Assembly: GCA_964601225.1 (NCBI GenBank)
Contig: CAZRMM010000004.1
Location: 40,299-104,298, forward strand
DNA from: CAYRGC01 sp964601225
Lineage (GTDB): Bacteria; Patescibacteriota; Gracilibacteria; Peribacterales; Peribacteraceae
DNA: 64,000 nucleotides
Direction: 5' to 3'
How positions within the stretch are numbered: position 1 is the first letter of the stretch; every line of letters starts with the position of its first letter. The notes beneath the pieces are model-generated. The model saw only the letters and a list, made by a program, of their open reading frames with translations. It was not told the origin of the DNA and ran no database searches. The translations under genes were made by a program, and so were the position numbers. Positions 1 through 7,659 of this stretch are shown one piece after another.

Positions 1-875
1 ATCATTTGAACGGCGGCGTTCCAAAACTCGCGCCTCTCGGAAATAGAAGACGTCCCCTCGGCCGCACTGAACGTCGCCTTATTCGTAACAGACTCCAGCG
101 AGAAGTGCGACGAGCGAAGCGCATTGCAACCGATGAAAGTGACGATTCCCACGAACAGCGTGAGTCCGGCAACCGACAGCCAACGGCCGACCGTTTCTCC
201 TCCAGGCCAGGAGCGCATGCGAATGCTCGTCACCGAGCCGAAAACAGTGAGAATCGCCAGTTGTCCTGCGAATGCGAGGATTCCGGCTCTCGAGAAGCTG
301 AGAAAAAGACACCCCAGCATCAGTCCGAGGACCGCGCCAAGTACCACCGGTCTTCGGCGGAGCGCGTAAGCGGCGCACGGCCAGGCGAGCAATAAGAAGT
401 CGGCCCATGCGTTCGGCCAATAGTCCGTGTGGAAACGCCAATCTAGAAAGGTGCCCACGAAGCGACTGACTGGCTGGTAGGCGTATATGGCGATTCCGAC
501 GATGCACGCAACGGTCGCGACAGCTGTAAGCACTCTGCTGAAACGAAAAGCGAATCCGTCATCCGCAGATCGAACCACAAAAAGGAAAACGAAAACGCAG
601 CCTGCGTCTCTTATTATTTCGTCCCAGCCGTAATTAAAGGCAGACGACGTGAATTGACTGAGCACGCCGAGTGCCAAAAAAGTACAGGCAGATAATACGA
701 CCATTCTCCCCGGGCGTTTGCTCGTTTTCGGAGCGAAGGGGAGGAACGATGCAAGGATGGCAAGCATCCATGTCGTTTCCAGGCTTTTGCCGCCCTTCCA
801 GAGAACAACGAAAGCGGCGAGGAAAAGGATCGCGGACTCACATACTCGCTGCAGCCAAGCTTGATTGATCTTCAT
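1..875 (-). CDS. O-antigen ligase/polymerase-like membrane protein (partial, runs off left edge)
   Basis: About 291 codons of an open frame read on the minus strand from ATG at 875 to the window edge, with no stop reached. The product is very hydrophobic, with at least seven membrane helices, an aromatic loop (DWRFHTDYWPNAW) followed by a helix ending in a run of arginines, and late in the visible part the motif SERREFWNAAVQM. An Arg/Trp motif of this kind after a long extracytoplasmic loop is typical of the O-antigen ligase / Wzy superfamily, which joins or polymerises undecaprenyl-linked glycans on the outer face of the cytoplasmic membrane. The exact substrate cannot be told. It follows the EamA gene by 36 nt and probably shares its transcript. 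No clear Shine-Dalgarno sequence. Confidence 0.65.
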   Translation of the reverse strand, partial: MKINQAWLQRVCESAILFLAAFVVLWKGGKSLETTWMLAILASFLPFAPKTSKRPGRMVVLSACTFLALGVLSQFTSSAFNYGWDEIIRDAGCVFVFLFVVRSADDGFAFRFSRVLTAVATVACIVGIAIYAYQPVSRFVGTFLDWRFHTDYWPNAWADFLLLAWPCAAYALRRRPVVLGAVLGLMLGCLFLSFSRAGILAFAGQLAILTVFGSVTSIRMRSWPGGETVGRWLSVAGLTLFVGIVTFIGCNALRSSHFSLESVTNKATFSAAEGTSSISERREFWNAAVQM

Positions 876-911
876 GGACACAGGATGACCGCTCGCGATT
901 CGGTTGTGAAG

Positions 912-1772
912 TCAGTACAGCTTTATCGCCACAATGCCTCCGAAAATCACGCCCATGGACAGCCACTGCCCATGAGAAAGTTTTTCTCCGTAAAAAACAC
1001 GGGCGAGGAAAGCGACGGTCACGAGTGACAAGGTTGAAATTGTGCTGAGGACAGGAAGAGGACCGGTGCGGGCGGCTAGCGAAAAAAGTCCGGTGCCGAA
1101 AAGTGTCGGCAGGGCAAACAGGGCAATGCGCGCGAAATCGGTCCCGGTGACGCGCTGAATGCCTTTTCCGCCTGCGGCACGCCTTATTATAAGAAGAACG
1201 CCCGACGCTCCCGCGAAGCTCACCTCCCAAACGTATGTGGTTACCAAGGGGTTTGCCGTGCGACTGACGGAAGCAAGGACGATGCGGGTTGTCACAAAAA
1301 ATACGCTGGCGAACAAACAGAGCAGAAATCCGCCGATCGTAGCCGTCTTCTGCTCCCGGTGAGACATGCGCTGCAGCCCAAGAAGCAGACAGCCGAGCGA
1401 CGTAATCGCGATACAGGTCACAATGGGACCCCTTACTTCGTCTCCGAGAAACAGAGAACTCATGAATACCGTCAGGGTCGAGGAACAGGAGGCGGTGAAT
1501 GCGGATGTGACGCCCACGCTGAGGCGTCGAAGTGCCGCAAAGGAAAGCGTCTGGGCAACGGCTCCCGCCACTGCCGACACGAGCAGAAGCGGCCACTGGA
1601 AACGAAATGCCAAGAGATCATGGCGCGTGGCCATAAAAAGAAGAGGCGACAAAGTCACGATGAACGAGGCATTCCGATAGAAAGAGAGACTGAGACCGTC
1701 CATTGAGCGCGCAAAACGCACCAGCAAAGTGTTCTGCAGTGCGTACGCGAACATCGAGCCGAATCCGAGCAC
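912..1772 (-). CDS. EamA/DMT-superfamily transporter
   Basis: About 286 residues with ten predicted membrane helices in two five-helix halves, the usual build of an EamA drug/metabolite transporter in the cytoplasmic membrane. The segment LSFAALRRLSVGVTSAF and the C-terminal GEKLSHGQWLSMGVIFGGI are characteristic of the family. The substrate is unknown. The open frame continues upstream through unlikely Arg/His-rich sequence; I prefer GTG at 1772, which has an AGAGGTGG Shine-Dalgarno-like stretch 8 nt upstream and lies just after the DUF2585 stop at 1787. GTG at 1784 and ATG at 1754 are alternatives. Part of a minus-strand operon with its two neighbours. Confidence 0.75.
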   Translation of the reverse strand: MLGFGSMFAYALQNTLLVRFARSMDGLSLSFYRNASFIVTLSPLLFMATRHDLLAFRFQWPLLLVSAVAGAVAQTLSFAALRRLSVGVTSAFTASCSSTLTVFMSSLFLGDEVRGPIVTCIAITSLGCLLLGLQRMSHREQKTATIGGFLLCLFASVFFVTTRIVLASVSRTANPLVTTYVWEVSFAGASGVLLIIRRAAGGKGIQRVTGTDFARIALFALPTLFGTGLFSLAARTGPLPVLSTISTLSLVTVAFLARVFYGEKLSHGQWLSMGVIFGGIVAIKLY

Positions 1773-1786
1773 AAAGAATGCCACCT

Positions 1787-2410
1787 CTAGAATGTGATCG
1801 GCCCACCGGCTTCTTGCCACTGTCGTATGGCAGCAAACGGGTGAACGAGCATGAGAATATTTAAAGTGAGGTTGTCGCGAATTGTAAAAAGCATAAGGAT
1901 TTCCAGAGCGATGAAGGCGGCTACCGACCACTTCCACGGAACTCGCGCGGCGAACCAGAAACCGAATATCGCCGACGCGACGTCTCCGACTGAGTTGAGA
2001 ACACTGTCTCCGAAGTATTGAAGAGAGGCCGTGGCCGTCCGGTAGCGCCCGATGACGAAGGGGGTGTTCTCAAAAACCTCCCAGCACACCTCCAAAAAAA
2101 CGGCCGCAACGAGGCGATATCGCAGTGGCATCTTTTTCGCGACGACGCCGAGAAACCAGTAAAACAGCAAACCATGCAGCGCATGGGAAAACGAGTACGG
2201 ATCGGCGAAGTTTTGGGAAGTACTGCTGCTCCACGCTTCGCTTGTCCATAGGTGAAAACCGCAGGAGCACCAAGGCATTCGCCCCATAAGGCTTAGTAGG
2301 AGGACATGAAGTACCCCCACGGCGCAGATTGCGATCGCGGTACCGCGGCCGAACAGAGGCCCCCGTTCTTCTCCTGCCGGAAACCGCAGCGTGTTCCTGT
2401 TTTTGAACAT
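1787..2410 (-). CDS. DUF2585 (UPF0314) family membrane protein
   Basis: 207 residues. The family pattern is visible in order: a CSCGFHLW segment, the SQNFADPYSFSHALHG motif, FLEVCWEVFENTPFVI, a YRTATASLQYFGDSVLNS stretch, and RDNLTLNILMLVHP near the C-terminus, with about five membrane helices. Members are inner-membrane proteins of unknown function. The start ATG at 2410 has a TAGCAT -10 hexamer exactly 6 nt upstream (2417-2422), implying a leaderless transcript. This is the first gene of a minus-strand group with the EamA transporter and the O-antigen ligase-like protein, a hint at an envelope role. Confidence 0.8.
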   Translation of the reverse strand: MFKNRNTLRFPAGEERGPLFGRGTAIAICAVGVLHVLLLSLMGRMPWCSCGFHLWTSEAWSSSTSQNFADPYSFSHALHGLLFYWFLGVVAKKMPLRYRLVAAVFLEVCWEVFENTPFVIGRYRTATASLQYFGDSVLNSVGDVASAIFGFWFAARVPWKWSVAAFIALEILMLFTIRDNLTLNILMLVHPFAAIRQWQEAGGPITF

Positions 2411-2485
2411 GTATAGATGCTACGCCCGAGCGAAACGGTGCGCCACGGCGTTGCAGCGACAGGCTCGTCGGCGCAGAATCGAGTC

Positions 2486-2875
2486 ATGAAGTACCAGGAT
2501 CTTTCTCCGGAAGAAGAACGAATCATCGTGGGAAAGGGAACGGAATCGCCTTATGTGAACGAGTACGACAATTTTTTCAAACCGGGAACGTATGTTTGCC
2601 GACGCTGCCTTTCGCCTCTTTACAGCTCAGAGGCGAAATTCCACTCCGGCTGCGGGTGGCCCAGCTTTGACGATATTGTCGCAGGTTCCGTAAGGCGCTT
2701 GCCCGACGCGGACGGATCCAGGACAGAGATCCAGTGCGCAGCGTGCGGCGGGCACTTGGGACATGTGTTTGAAGGAGAGGGTTTTACGAAAAAAGACACG
2801 CGGCATTGCGTGAACTCGCTTTCAATCAAATTCGTGCCGGCCGCGGAAACGTTACGGGAACAACAATCGGAATAA
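2486..2875 (+). CDS. msrB: Peptide-methionine (R)-S-oxide reductase MsrB
   Basis: 129 residues, a normal size for a single-domain MsrB, which reduces methionine-R-sulfoxide in proteins. The zinc-binding CxxC pairs (VCRRC and CAAC), the GCGWPSF loop and the catalytic RHCVNS motif are all present. The frame is open 23 codons further upstream, but the family begins at KYQDLSPEEER, and ATG 2486 has a promoter-like arrangement TTGCAG-N17-CAGAAT-N6 directly before it. The 3' end overlaps the convergent HAD gene by 24 bp. MsrA is not in the window. Confidence 0.93.
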   Translation: MKYQDLSPEEERIIVGKGTESPYVNEYDNFFKPGTYVCRRCLSPLYSSEAKFHSGCGWPSFDDIVAGSVRRLPDADGSRTEIQCAACGGHLGHVFEGEGFTKKDTRHCVNSLSIKFVPAAETLREQQSE

Positions 2876-3511
2876 TTCGAGTGCTTCGGTGAGCGAGCGA
2901 CGCACGTATGCCGCACGCAGCACAATTTCGTCGTTCGGTTCGACGAGGTCCGGAACGAGCAGCACTTTCGAGCCGGCTGCGTGCGCGGAGAGTACTCCAT
3001 TGGGCGAGTCTTCGACTGCCAGCGTCTGCGACGGATCGATGCCGAGCTCGCCGGCGGCGCGGATGAAAATTTCGGGATGAGGCTTCCCGAGAGAGACCTG
3101 ATCTCCTCCGACGAACGCGGTGAAGTATTCGTCAATCCCTGCCAGTTGAAGATGTTCGCGGACGTGCGCGATGTTGCTCGAACTCGCGACGACCATCGGA
3201 ATTTGTTTTTCTCGAAGATAGCTCAGCGAATCGACGACGCCTTCTTTAAGAGGGATTCCTTCTCGAATCCGTTTCAGAAAAAGATCGTTTTTCTGCGTTC
3301 GGTGATGACGGATGTCAAATCCATCTCCCAGCTCCTTTCGGAGAATTTCATCCGTGTCGACGCGGTTTCTGCCGACGGTTTTTAAAAAGATCCTTCTTGC
3401 GTCTGTGATGCCGCTGTCTCGGCAAACGCTGTCCCAACATTCCAAATGCAATTGCTCCGTGCCCAAAAGGGTTCCGTCCATGTCCCAAAGAACGGCAGAT
3501 AGATTCTCCAT
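2852..3511 (-). CDS. HAD-superfamily hydrolase, beta-phosphoglucomutase-like
   Basis: 219 residues of a HAD phosphatase/phosphomutase. Motif I is WDMDGTL with the nucleophile and acid Asp pair, motif II is VVASSSN, motif III is the Lys in LGKPHPEIF, and motif IV is VEDSPNGV. A helical cap lies between motifs I and II, as in beta-phosphoglucomutase and DOG phosphatases (PgmB-like). The exact sugar-phosphate substrate is not deducible. Its ATG lies 1 nt after the TGA of the CAP-domain gene upstream, so the two are probably co-transcribed and translationally coupled. The 3' end overlaps convergent msrB. Confidence 0.85.
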   Translation of the reverse strand: MENLSAVLWDMDGTLLGTEQLHLECWDSVCRDSGITDARRIFLKTVGRNRVDTDEILRKELGDGFDIRHHRTQKNDLFLKRIREGIPLKEGVVDSLSYLREKQIPMVVASSSNIAHVREHLQLAGIDEYFTAFVGGDQVSLGKPHPEIFIRAAGELGIDPSQTLAVEDSPNGVLSAHAAGSKVLLVPDLVEPNDEIVLRAAYVRRSLTEALELFRLLFP

Positions 3512-3512
3512 A

Positions 3513-4145
3513 TCACGACGCGGAGCACAACGGCGCCGGATCGGAAGTCACCTCCGTCCCGTAGTGGACGGTAAGATAGTAACGGCCCTGCGTAGGACTC
3601 AGTGCCACGCCGATGCCGATCTGCGTGAATTGAGGATTCACCAGGCTCCGATAGTGAGCGCCGTTGCTTCCCTTCTCGGAAAGGAAGAAATCGAATGTCG
3701 AGCGCGTGGCGTCGATGAGCGGCCCGGTGCAGTCGCTTTCCGGACAGCGGAACGGTCCCCATCCGATATTTTCGGTAAACGTTTTGCCACCCACGTTTGC
3801 GAACTCGAGCCCCTTGCCGGCGAACCACTTCTCGATCGCGCCGTAGTCGTAGTACGCGGCCTTCGGAGAGCGGCGATGGTCGATCGTTCCCCGGAGGACG
3901 GAGAACGTCGACCAATTGGAGGCAGTTGCATTGAGATACTCGTTGATGACGTACGGCCTGAGGCCCATCGTGGCACGCAGACCGTTGATCCAAGCGAGCC
4001 AGGCGGAACGAAGCGAATCCACGTCGACGCGCTCACTATTCTGCTGATTGATGCGTAAGCAAGTCTGCGCGTCCTTTGCATGGACAACATTAAAGAAACA
4101 AATACCCAGTGCACACAGCGATGCAAAAACAAGTCGAGTCCTCAC
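3513..4145 (-). CDS. Secreted CAP-domain (SCP/PR1-like, YkwD family) protein
   Basis: 210 residues. An N-terminal signal peptide (VFASLCALGICFFNVVHA) is followed by a CAP fold: an N-terminal helix with LRATMGLRPYVINEYLN, a TIDHRR histidine, the FTENIGWG motif, a DFFLSEKGSNGAHYRSLVN segment with the second histidine, and IGIGVAL leading to YYLTVHYG. Bacterial CAP proteins are extracellular; their biochemical role is unsettled. Start GTG at 4145 has TAGCAT at 4152-4157, exactly 6 nt upstream, supporting a leaderless transcript that continues into the HAD gene. Confidence 0.82.
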   Translation of the reverse strand: MRTRLVFASLCALGICFFNVVHAKDAQTCLRINQQNSERVDVDSLRSAWLAWINGLRATMGLRPYVINEYLNATASNWSTFSVLRGTIDHRRSPKAAYYDYGAIEKWFAGKGLEFANVGGKTFTENIGWGPFRCPESDCTGPLIDATRSTFDFFLSEKGSNGAHYRSLVNPQFTQIGIGVALSPTQGRYYLTVHYGTEVTSDPAPLCSAS

Positions 4146-4247
4146 CCTAGAATGCTAGAGCAGTTTCGCTTCGCTTCATACGCATTTTAAAATAAATTTT
4201 GACAAAAAATCTTTGCAAACGCACGGGTGTGTTATGATGACGTTGGT

Positions 4248-4267
4248 ACTAGGTATTTATCTAGTCT
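4248..4267 (+). promoter_or_regulatory. -10 hexamer and small inverted repeat before glutamate-cysteine ligase
   Basis: TAGTCT (4262-4267) lies 6 nt before ATG 4274, matching the spacing seen at many other genes here. It overlaps an inverted repeat ACTAG-N8-CTAGT (4248-4265), which could be an operator. Further upstream an extended -10 TGTTATGAT (4230-4238) is a second candidate promoter. The surrounding 4146-4273 stretch is noticeably AT-rich. Confidence 0.4.
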
Positions 4268-4273
4268 CACCCG

Positions 4274-5626
4274 ATGCCCATTATGCCTTTACGATGGACA
4301 CTCGATACACTCGTAGACACATACATCGCAAAAAGTCAGGAAAACGTATCCTCAATTGGCATTGAGTGGGAACGATCCGGTGTATATCGCGATACTGGTA
4401 AGGCCGTCGAATACCTGGGTACGAACGGGTACTTGGCCATACTGGAAAAACTTGTTGAGGAGCTGGGATGGGAAGTGCTTCAGTACGAGGAAGGCTGCGG
4501 CATACTTGAACTACGTCGAGGCATTACCCGCATCAATATCGAGGGTGATGGTCGTCCGGAACTTTCGGGTTCCCCGCAGCAAAGCATCCATGATCTTGCG
4601 CGTGAGCTTCGCATCCACATTAATGAAATACGTGAAATCGGAAATATTTTCGGCATTGGATGGGTACCAACAGGTCTTCAGCCATTACACTCGGATGCGG
4701 AAATTCCATTTGCCCCCCGCGAACGTTATAAAATATTTCAGAAAATTGGGAACCAGAGCATTATGGAAATGTACACCAAAAGAACAAACGGACTCACGGT
4801 AAACGTTGGTTATAAAGATGAGGAGTCCGCCGTGAGAATGGCCCAAACGGCTTTCCGCGTATTGCCCATAGTAAGCGCTATGTTTTCCAGCAGTCCGCTC
4901 GACTGTGGAAAGCCGGGCAAATATCTGGACATGAGGCGTTGGTGCGTTCAGTCATATGCACCCGAAAGGACCGGAATTCCTGAAAACATACTAGACCCCG
5001 ATTTTTGCTTGCATTCATGGGTCAATTTTTTTGCAAATCACGACGTTATCCTCACGAAGAGGGATGCCATTACCAGGGCTGTGGACTCGAAAATTAGCTT
5101 TGTTGATTGGATGAAAAGAGGCCTGGACGTTGGGTTTCCTAGCATGGAGGATTTTGACGTTCATGTAAAAACAACATGGTCCGATTTACGGCTAAGACCG
5201 GCCTACCTTGAGTACAGAGCAGCTGATAGCGTGCCATTTCGTTATGCGCTAGCACTTCCAGCTTTGATGAAAGGTTTACTACTTGATTCGAAAAACTGGG
5301 ATATCGTCGAAGAGATGACGCAGGAGTGTAGCTATGACGATATAGTTGCTGCTGATCGAAAGGCATGGGAAATCGGATTGAAGGCAAAACTAAAGGGGAG
5401 GACCTTGCTTTCGTATGCACAAGACCTACTAAAGATCTCAAATGACTCGCTTCATTCTTTTAAGGTTTTTGATGGAAATGGAAACGACGAGTCAATTTTC
5501 CTTGCGCCCCTGAAAGAACAAATTTTTATTCGTGAAAAAACAATGGCCGAAGAAATTCTTAATCTCTGGGAAACTGAGTGGTCAAGAAATTACGCGAATC
5601 TCCTCCGATGGTGCTCAGAGAAATAA
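4274..5626 (+). CDS. gshA: Glutamate-cysteine ligase (GCS2 family)
   Basis: 450 residues, the usual length of the alphaproteobacterial/plant type of glutamate-cysteine ligase, which makes gamma-glutamylcysteine from Glu, Cys and ATP. Recognisable blocks are SIGIEWER near the N-terminus, GDGRPELSGSPQQSIHDL, FGIGWVPTGLQP, the APRERYKIF segment, TNGLTVNVGYKDEESA, and LRPAYLEYRAADSVPFRY before a hydrophobic ALALPALMKGLLL. No glutathione synthetase or other second enzyme is nearby. The gene is clearly AT-richer than its neighbours, with A/T third positions common, which suggests a more recent acquisition. Start ATG 4274 fits the -10/N6 rule; ATG 4283 is an in-frame alternative. Confidence 0.85.
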   Translation: MPIMPLRWTLDTLVDTYIAKSQENVSSIGIEWERSGVYRDTGKAVEYLGTNGYLAILEKLVEELGWEVLQYEEGCGILELRRGITRINIEGDGRPELSGSPQQSIHDLARELRIHINEIREIGNIFGIGWVPTGLQPLHSDAEIPFAPRERYKIFQKIGNQSIMEMYTKRTNGLTVNVGYKDEESAVRMAQTAFRVLPIVSAMFSSSPLDCGKPGKYLDMRRWCVQSYAPERTGIPENILDPDFCLHSWVNFFANHDVILTKRDAITRAVDSKISFVDWMKRGLDVGFPSMEDFDVHVKTTWSDLRLRPAYLEYRAADSVPFRYALALPALMKGLLLDSKNWDIVEEMTQECSYDDIVAADRKAWEIGLKAKLKGRTLLSYAQDLLKISNDSLHSFKVFDGNGNDESIFLAPLKEQIFIREKTMAEEILNLWETEWSRNYANLLRWCSEK

Positions 5627-5740
5627 ATGTAACAAAGCCTGGTAATGCCTGATAACTTCACTGTTTTTCATGAAAATTTCATATCAATCAGACGAATGAA
5701 CGAACAAAGGCGCATGGGACAATACGTCACAGCGTCTTCG

Positions 5741-6730
5741 TTACGATTTCCGTTCTCCGGCCAGATCGGGAAGGCAATAAACGTGCTTAAGCAAAACTGC
5801 TCGGGGATCGCGGATTCCCGCAAGCGCGTCAAACTGATCGGCGACGATACTCGCGACAACGTTGCTGAACGGCGGGTCCGGTGAGTCTGCCGGAGTTTTG
5901 ACGGCGAAGTTGTGCTGGATGCCGAGATGCCGTGCCAACTCGCCGGCGAAGACATCACGTAAATCGAGCCAGGACGGCAAAACGTTGGGCGCAAGACGCA
6001 TGGCGGAAGCTATGCGGCTTCCGGTGTAAAAGAACCGCGTTTCATGGCCGCGTCCGAACTGCTCGCGATAATGGTTTCCCAGCATTCTGGCGAGAGCCTT
6101 CGCTTCCGAAGTAAGTTCTTCGTGCGCCTCTTTGTCACCGGCAAGAGCTTTTTCGTAAAGAACTCGGAGCCGCGCGCAATATTTTCTATCTTCACCTTTC
6201 AGTGGCGGGGCTTCCGTACCGTCGCCCATACTCCTGTCGACAAACAACCTCGTTTCCAGGCTGATGCCGCCGCTCCTGCCGGAACGAACAGGGTCGAAGG
6301 CCGACATCGTAATTTCCGCGAGTGTGGGCACATCCATTATGTTTTTGTTTTTCTTGTCGGAGAATGGCGGATCGTTGATGCCCATCACAAAGCTACGGGG
6401 ACCCTGCAGCAAGGAAGCGTACTCGGCTCGAAGATCGTCACTAATTTGTCTGACACCCAAAACTTCGCGAGTGAACCCGAGGACGACCGGCACGTCGAGC
6501 GGGCGGCTCGTCGTAGTTTTCGCCTGCTCCCTAAGAAGAGAGTCGACCACCAGGAGAAATTTTGCGAACGCAGCCTTCGTGCTGCCGCTTTCCCGGGGAT
6601 CGAACTCCGTCGCGGAAGTCGAGGAAAGCTCGATGCCTTCCTTCGACGATCCACGCACGGTACTGACGGAAAACAAATGCGAATCCTTCTTCCCATACAT
6701 GGCCGCGGCAACGCCGTGCAATATCGGCAT
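5741..6730 (-). CDS. Hypothetical protein, unrecognised
   Basis: 329 residues with no domain I recognise. It has no signal peptide or membrane helix, and is rich in Arg, Ser and charged residues. The second half is helical (RVLYEKALAGDKEAHEELTS) and includes HYREQFGRGHETRFFYTG. The end is acidic/hydrophobic. A very good promoter directly precedes ATG 6730 (TTGACG-N16-TACTCT-N6), so I chose this start over the GTG two codons earlier. It stands alone, with the preceding minus-strand unknown gene ending 36 nt upstream. Function unknown. Confidence 0.7.
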   Translation of the reverse strand: MPILHGVAAAMYGKKDSHLFSVSTVRGSSKEGIELSSTSATEFDPRESGSTKAAFAKFLLVVDSLLREQAKTTTSRPLDVPVVLGFTREVLGVRQISDDLRAEYASLLQGPRSFVMGINDPPFSDKKNKNIMDVPTLAEITMSAFDPVRSGRSGGISLETRLFVDRSMGDGTEAPPLKGEDRKYCARLRVLYEKALAGDKEAHEELTSEAKALARMLGNHYREQFGRGHETRFFYTGSRIASAMRLAPNVLPSWLDLRDVFAGELARHLGIQHNFAVKTPADSPDPPFSNVVASIVADQFDALAGIRDPRAVLLKHVYCLPDLAGERKS

Positions 6731-6736
6731 GTGCAC

Positions 6737-6764
6737 AGAGTAAAATAACTTTAACGTGCGTCAA
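6737..6764 (-). promoter_or_regulatory. Sigma70-type promoter for the 5741-6730 gene
   Basis: On the minus strand TTGACG (6759-6764), a 16-nt spacer, and TACTCT (6737-6742), followed by exactly 6 nt and the ATG at 6730. The expected transcription start is at the start codon. Confidence 0.65.
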
Positions 6765-6766
6765 TA

Positions 6767-7276
6767 TCAGATCTTTCGGCTGTCGTACGCCCAATGGAGC
6801 ACGGCCTGCCTTTGGCGACGTCGGCAGGAGACGTCTCCCCTCTCGCAATTGCGGACGATCTGGACGATGTGACGCTTGATTGCGAGCCATCGCTTGACCT
6901 GCCGCTCGTCTTCTCCGGGCATCCTGCGTCCGCGGTAGTACCGGCAGTACCACTGGAACCAACCTCGCGGATCCGCGGGATGGATCCATCCTTTCTTGCG
7001 CCAGACGGAGAGCGGCTGGCTCGCGTTGACGCCGAAGCAGTTAAGCGCGGGATCGTGCCGCTCGGGACAGAGCTTGGCGCGCGCGTACCAGTCGGCCGGG
7101 AATTCCTTCCGGCAATCCGTCATGTACTTCCCGCCGAAGACCCCGAGCGCGAGCATTTCTTTCGGCGTGAGATCGGGCGCGAAGCGCGGATCGAAGTTCT
7201 TCCCCTCGGGTTCCGTCAGGAAATAGATGTATCCCTTCTGCATCTTGTCGTTGACGGTGATCTTCACGGCTCGCAT
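6767..7276 (-). CDS. Conserved hypothetical protein, Trp/Tyr-rich
   Basis: 169 residues with a highly patterned sequence: IYFLTEPEGKNFDPRF, LTPKEMLALGVFGGKYMTDC, a Cys-containing middle, then KKGWIHPADPRGWFQWYCRY, RMPGEDERQVKRW and, at the end, RQRQAVLHWAYDSRKI. I believe close relatives occur in scattered bacteria and some eukaryotes, but I know no assigned function. There is no signal peptide or membrane helix. The aromatic and basic C-terminal half could bind nucleic acid, but that is a guess. Start ATG 7276 has TAGACT 7 nt upstream (7284-7289). Confidence 0.75.
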   Translation of the reverse strand: MRAVKITVNDKMQKGYIYFLTEPEGKNFDPRFAPDLTPKEMLALGVFGGKYMTDCRKEFPADWYARAKLCPERHDPALNCFGVNASQPLSVWRKKGWIHPADPRGWFQWYCRYYRGRRMPGEDERQVKRWLAIKRHIVQIVRNCERGDVSCRRRQRQAVLHWAYDSRKI

Positions 7277-7328
7277 TTAGGACAGTCTACAGGAGTTCCA
7301 AGGCCTTCCGCTCCCCTTCTCCCTGCCG

Positions 7329-7334
7329 TACACT
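7329..7334 (+). promoter_or_regulatory. Possible -10 element upstream of the tRNA-Leu(CAG) region
   Basis: TACACT at 7329-7334 lies about 31 nt before the truncated tRNA 5' copy at 7366, whereas the complete tRNA begins 135 nt away. The -35 region is weak (TTCCGC, 17 nt upstream). If this is the ancestral tRNA promoter, the repeat element now separates it from the complete gene. Confidence 0.3.
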
Positions 7335-7365
7335 CTCCGCGCGATCTTTTCTCCTTTCATTCATT

Positions 7366-7390
7366 GCCGACGTGGCGGAATTGGTAGACG
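7366..7390 (+). repeat. Truncated 5' copy of tRNA-Leu(CAG)
   Basis: 25 bases identical to the first 25 bases of the complete tRNA-Leu at 7470-7494 (acceptor strand, D-stem and most of the D-loop). The match stops abruptly at 7390, and the CCTTCG end of a repeat element follows. It cannot fold into a tRNA and is a gene fragment. Confidence 0.9.
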
Positions 7391-7391
7391 T

Positions 7392-7415
7392 CCTTCGTTG
7401 GCACTCAGGATAAAC
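7392..7415 (+). repeat. Dispersed element CCTTCG...CTCAGG, copy A
   Basis: The core starts with CCTTCG, has a 6-base middle, then CTCAGGATAAAC. It follows the truncated tRNA copy directly; about 54 further bases, including CTCCTGCG, separate it from the complete tRNA. It shares its two conserved blocks with copies at 7616-7659 (inverted), 26363-26409, 28889-28908 and 63969-64000. Confidence 0.6.
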
Positions 7416-7469
7416 TGCGCTACTCCTGCGAAAAGTCATCTCTGTTGTTCTTTAGTACATCGTACGTAT

Positions 7470-7555
7470 GCCGACGTGGCGGAATTGGTAGACGCGCACG
7501 CTTCAGGAGCGTGTATCCCCTGGATGTGAGAGTTCGAGTCTCTCCGTCGGCACCA
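7470..7555 (+). tRNA. tRNA-Leu (anticodon CAG)
   Basis: 86 bases forming a complete class II tRNA. Acceptor GCCGACG pairs with CGTCGGC. The anticodon stem CACGC/GCGTG encloses loop TTCAGGA with anticodon CAG. There is a long variable arm, and the T-arm stem GAGAG/CTCTC carries TTCGAGT. Discriminator A and an encoded CCA close the gene. Truncated copies of its 5' and 3' ends lie on either side. Confidence 0.97.
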
Positions 7556-7556
7556 C

Positions 7557-7578
7557 CTCGCGACAAGCTCAGCGCGAG
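7557..7578 (+). other. Hairpin immediately downstream of tRNA-Leu(CAG)
   Basis: CTCGCG (7557-7562) and CGCGAG (7573-7578) pair around a 10-base loop containing AAGCTCAG. It begins 2 nt after the tRNA CCA and is followed by an AT-rich stretch. It could act in tRNA 3' processing or be the distal end of repeat copy B. Confidence 0.4.
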
Positions 7579-7615
7579 AATTTGTTCACCAGCAATCCTC
7601 TGTGCATGACGAGAA

Positions 7616-7659
7616 GTTTACCCTAAGCAAGCGAGCCGAATGGCGAGCGCGACGAAGGG
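7616..7659 (-). repeat. Dispersed element, copy B (inverted)
   Basis: Read on the minus strand it begins CCCTTCG and ends in TTAGGGTAAAC, matching the CTCAGGATAAAC block of copy A. Its CCCTTCG end abuts the truncated tRNA 3' copy. Copies A and B therefore form an inverted pair around the intact tRNA. Confidence 0.55.

Noticed and set aside
79..507. 142-residue minus-strand frame at the left edge
   Set aside because: It lies inside the O-antigen ligase-like gene in another frame, and its translation is Arg/His-rich.
4199..4238. TTGACA at 4199 with TATGAT at 4233 as a promoter
   Set aside because: The spacing is 28 nt, too long for sigma70; the hexamer 6 nt before the start fits better.
5665..5676. 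Palindrome TTTTCATGAAAA after the glutamate-cysteine ligase gene
   Set aside because: Only 12 bp, AT-rich and without a GC stem or T-run; too weak to call a terminator.
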